In this document: positions 61,653 through 64,000 of the stretch, piece after piece
Layout of the letters: the number at the start of each line of letters is the position of its first letter
Position numbering within the stretch: the stretch's first letter is position 1
Notes under the pieces: model-generated
The model's database searches: none
What the model was told of the DNA's origin: nothing
What the model saw: the letters and a program-made list of their open reading frames with translations, nothing else
Translations under genes and position numbers: made by a program
Origin: Rhodocista pekingensis
Lineage (GTDB): Bacteria; Pseudomonadota; Alphaproteobacteria; Azospirillales; Azospirillaceae
Assembly: GCF_042665545.1 (NCBI RefSeq)
Contig: NZ_JBHTCM010000004.1
Coordinates: 496,001-560,000, forward strand
Length of the DNA stretch: 64,000 nt
Direction of reading: 5' to 3'

Positions 61653-61704
61653 AATGTCCCCCTTGGGAGTCAGGTATTCATCGGTCACGCCAGGGTCGGC
61701 GTGG

Positions 61705-62997
61705 TCAGAAATCCTCGATGCGGATCATCCGCGGCGGCTCCAGCACCGTGTCCAGCGCGCCGATCTGGGCCAGCGCCCGCTGCATGGCGGCCTCGTCCGT
61801 CTCATGCGTCGTCAGCACCACGGGCACCGCCTCGCCGGGCGCGCGGCCGCGTTGCAGGAACGCCTCCATGGAGACGTTGTGGTCGCGCAGCAGCGCCGCC
61901 ACGTCGGCGATGACACCGGGCCTGTCCACCACCATCAGCCGCAGATAGTAGCGGCCGCGCCGGCTGTCGATCGGGGACACCGGCAGCGGCGTCAGCCGTT
62001 CCGCCGGAACGCCGAAGGTCGGGGTGCGGCGGCCCTGGGCGATGTCCAGGATGTCCGCCACCACGGCCGAGGCGGTGGGGCCGGCGCCGGCCCCGCGGCC
62101 GACCAGCACGACCTTGTCCACGAAGTCGCCGTCCGCCACCACGGCGTTGAACACGCCGTCCGTGGCACCGATGGGCGAACCGACGGGCACCATGCAGGGA
62201 TGCACCCGCTGTTCGATCCCGCGCTCCGTCCGCCGGCCGATGGCGAGCAGGCGGATGCGGTAGCCCAGCTCGTCCGCATACTGGATGTCGAGCGAGGAGA
62301 TGTGCCGGATGCCTTCGACGTGTACGGAGTCGAAATCCACCTGGCAGCCGAAGGCGACGGCGGTCAGGATGGCGAGCTTGTGCGCGGCGTCCACGCCGTC
62401 GATGTCGAAGCCCGGGTCGGCCTCGGCATAGCCCAGCCGCTGCGCATCCGCCAGCACGGCCGCGAAGTCGCGGCCGGTGGTGCGCATCTCCGTCAGGATG
62501 TAGTTGCAGGTGCCGTTCAGGATGCCGTGGACCTCGCGCACCCGGTTGGCCGCCAGCCCTTCCCGCAGACCCTTGATGACCGGGATGCCGCCGGCCACCG
62601 CCGCCTCGTAGGCAAGCGTCAGGCCGCGGGATTCGGCGGCGAGCGCGAGCGCCGTGCCGTGCCGGGCCAGCAGCGCCTTGTTCGCCGTGACGACATGCCG
62701 GCCGTTGGCGAGCGCCGTCTCCACCAGAGTCTTGGCGACCCCGTCTGAGCCGCCGATCAGCTCGCAGACGACATCGACCTCGGGATCGTCGGCCAGCGCC
62801 GCGGCATCGTCGTACCAACGCAGACCCGACAGATCGGCGCCGCGGTCCTTGCCGCGCGAGCGGGCGCTGACGGCAGTGACGACCACCGGACGGCCGCAAC
62901 GCGCCTCCAGCAGGTCGGCGTTGCGCCGGAGGATCTGAAGGACGCCGCCGCCGACCGTACCCAGGCCCGCAATACCGATCTTCAAGGGTTTCGCCAT
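61705..62997 (-). CDS. hom: homoserine dehydrogenase
   Basis: Reduces aspartate semialdehyde to homoserine, towards threonine and methionine. The 430-residue protein has the NAD(P) site GIAGLGTVGGGVLQ at the N-terminus, a catalytic domain with GILNGTCNYILTEM and YAEADPGFDIDGVDAAHKLA (seen as GILNGTCNYIL and ADPGFDIDGVDA), and a C-terminal ACT domain (YLRLMVVDRPGVIADVA), which normally gives feedback inhibition by threonine. The ATG at 62997 follows GAGGACGG. It starts 11 bases after the aminotransferase ends. Confidence 0.96.
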   Translation of the reverse strand: MAKPLKIGIAGLGTVGGGVLQILRRNADLLEARCGRPVVVTAVSARSRGKDRGADLSGLRWYDDAAALADDPEVDVVCELIGGSDGVAKTLVETALANGRHVVTANKALLARHGTALALAAESRGLTLAYEAAVAGGIPVIKGLREGLAANRVREVHGILNGTCNYILTEMRTTGRDFAAVLADAQRLGYAEADPGFDIDGVDAAHKLAILTAVAFGCQVDFDSVHVEGIRHISSLDIQYADELGYRIRLLAIGRRTERGIEQRVHPCMVPVGSPIGATDGVFNAVVADGDFVDKVVLVGRGAGAGPTASAVVADILDIAQGRRTPTFGVPAERLTPLPVSPIDSRRGRYYLRLMVVDRPGVIADVAALLRDHNVSMEAFLQRGRAPGEAVPVVLTTHETDEAAMQRALAQIGALDTVLEPPRMIRIEDF

Positions 62998-63008
62998 GCC
63001 ATCCGTCC

Positions 63009-64000
63009 TCACGAGGTCCTGTCCGCCACGACCGGGCCGTTCTGCCGGCGCGCCCGCTCCAGGAACAGGCGGATGTTGCGGCAGGCCTGGCGGATGCGCT
63101 GGGTGTTCTCGACCAGCCCGAAGCGCACATGGCCGTCGCCGTACTCGCCGAAGCCGATGCCCGGCGAGACGGCGACCTCCGCCTCCTGGAGCAGCAGCTT
63201 GGCGAATTCCAGCGAGCCCAGCTCACGGAACGGCTCGGGAATCTCGGCCCAGACGAACATGCTGGCGTTCGGCGACGGGACCTTCCAGCCGGCCTGGGCC
63301 AGCCCCTCGATCAGCACGTCGCGGCGCTGGCGGTACATTTCGCGGATTTCGACCACACAGTCCTGCGGCCCGTTCAGCGCCGCGGTGGCCGCGACCTGGA
63401 TCGGGGTGAAGGCGCCGTAGTCCACATAGGATTTGAACTTGGCCAGAGCCCCGATCAGCTTCTTCGACCCCACGCCGAAGCCGACGCGCCAGCCCGGCAT
63501 GTTGTAGGTCTTGGACAGGCTGTTGAACTCGACCGTGATCGGCCGCGCCTCCGGGATCTGGAGCACCGACGGCGGCGGATTGCCGTCGAAATAGATCTCC
63601 GCATAGGCGATGTCGGACAGGATGTAGATGCCGTGCTTCAGGCACAGCTCCACGATCGGCCGGTAGAAGTCCAGCGTGACGGTCTGGCCCGTGGGGTTGG
63701 CCGGAAAGCTGACGATCAGGGCCGTCGGCTTCGGTACGCTGTGCTTGATCGCCCGTTCCAGGTTCGGAACGAAGTTGTCCAGCCCGTCGCCCACCGGGAT
63801 GTGGCGCAGGGCGGCACCGGCCAGCATGAAGCCGAAGGGATGGATCGGATAGCTGGGGTTCGGCACCAGGATGACGTCGCCCGGGCTGGTGATGGCCTGG
63901 GCGAGGTTGGCCAGCCCCTCCTTCGAGCCGATGGTGACGATCGCTTCCGTCTCCGGGTCGATGTCCACATCGAAGCGGCGCTTGTAGTAGGCGCTGATCG
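63009..64000 (-). CDS. class I aminotransferase (5' part cut by window edge)
   Basis: A PLP-dependent fold type I enzyme; at least 330 residues are in the window and the N-terminus lies beyond 64000. The PLP lysine is in FNSLSKTYNMPGWR, and the region ISAYYKRRFDVDIDPETEAIVTIGSKEG (seen as YYKRRF and GSKEGLANLAQ) and LVPNPSYPIHPFG match the AlaC/LL-diaminopimelate-aminotransferase-like group found next to hom in many alphaproteobacteria. It may act in alanine/glutamate or lysine metabolism; the substrate is not decided here. Confidence 0.88.
   Translation of the reverse strand, partial: ISAYYKRRFDVDIDPETEAIVTIGSKEGLANLAQAITSPGDVILVPNPSYPIHPFGFMLAGAALRHIPVGDGLDNFVPNLERAIKHSVPKPTALIVSFPANPTGQTVTLDFYRPIVELCLKHGIYILSDIAYAEIYFDGNPPPSVLQIPEARPITVEFNSLSKTYNMPGWRVGFGVGSKKLIGALAKFKSYVDYGAFTPIQVAATAALNGPQDCVVEIREMYRQRRDVLIEGLAQAGWKVPSPNASMFVWAEIPEPFRELGSLEFAKLLLQEAEVAVSPGIGFGEYGDGHVRFGLVENTQRIRQACRNIRLFLERARRQNGPVVADRTS

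Overview
The window is GC-rich chromosomal DNA of an alphaproteobacterium, most likely a Rhodospirillales/Azospirillaceae-type organism. This is inferred from the complete 14-gene nuo cluster followed by birA-coaX-rnj-mce, the tig-clpP-clpX-lon-hupB block, a glnB-glnA pair with a sigma-54-like promoter, the sdhE-mfd/recG divergon, and an FNR/FixK-controlled ccoNOQP-ccoGHIS region. No phage, transposon, CRISPR array or plasmid function is visible. Coding density is high and most genes are core.

Layout. 1-4154: minus-strand tail (3' end of the operon led by nuo): a truncated tag gene, a DUF1467 gene, mce, RNase J, coaX, birA. 4165-18758: nuoN to nuoA, complex I, read right to left from a promoter near 19.0 kb whose leader carries short direct repeats. 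19259-20374: tRNA-Asp, a small hypothetical gene, tRNA-Val and hupB. 20517-26857: lon, clpX, clpP and tig (protein quality control). 26956-33277: tRNA-Leu, an AceE-like thiamine-diphosphate enzyme, a hypothetical gene, nnr (NAD(P)HX repair), an SbtB-like PII protein with an SbtA-like bicarbonate permease, and tRNA-His. 33487-35509: glnB-glnA with a strong terminator. 35596-37326: a small secreted protein, a hypothetical protein and a DsbA-family protein. 37331-44355: mfd and sdhE diverging from recG, then a DUF502 gene. 44568-47177: a type III polyketide synthase, an ICMT-type methyltransferase, a Crp/Fnr regulator and a candidate small RNA. 47213-58009: a lone fliN-like gene, then the cbb3 oxidase maturation (ccoG-H-I-S) and structural (ccoN-O-Q-P) operons, a divergent DUF2189 membrane protein and a TauE/DsbD-like membrane protein, with several FNR/FixK boxes. 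58564-64000: tRNA-Glu, recJ, glpX, hom and a class I aminotransferase cut by the window edge.

The main theme is respiration: complex I and a high-affinity cbb3 terminal oxidase with its copper/haem maturation genes. Around it lie nitrogen control, protein quality control, DNA repair and aspartate-family amino acid synthesis. The accessory parts most worth a second look are the candidate small RNA at 47.1 kb, the symmetric divergent FNR promoter at 56.25 kb, the SbtA/SbtB pair, the type III PKS-methyltransferase pair, and the repeats in the nuo leader. I did not find a clearly novel multi-gene system; the findings are individual leads.
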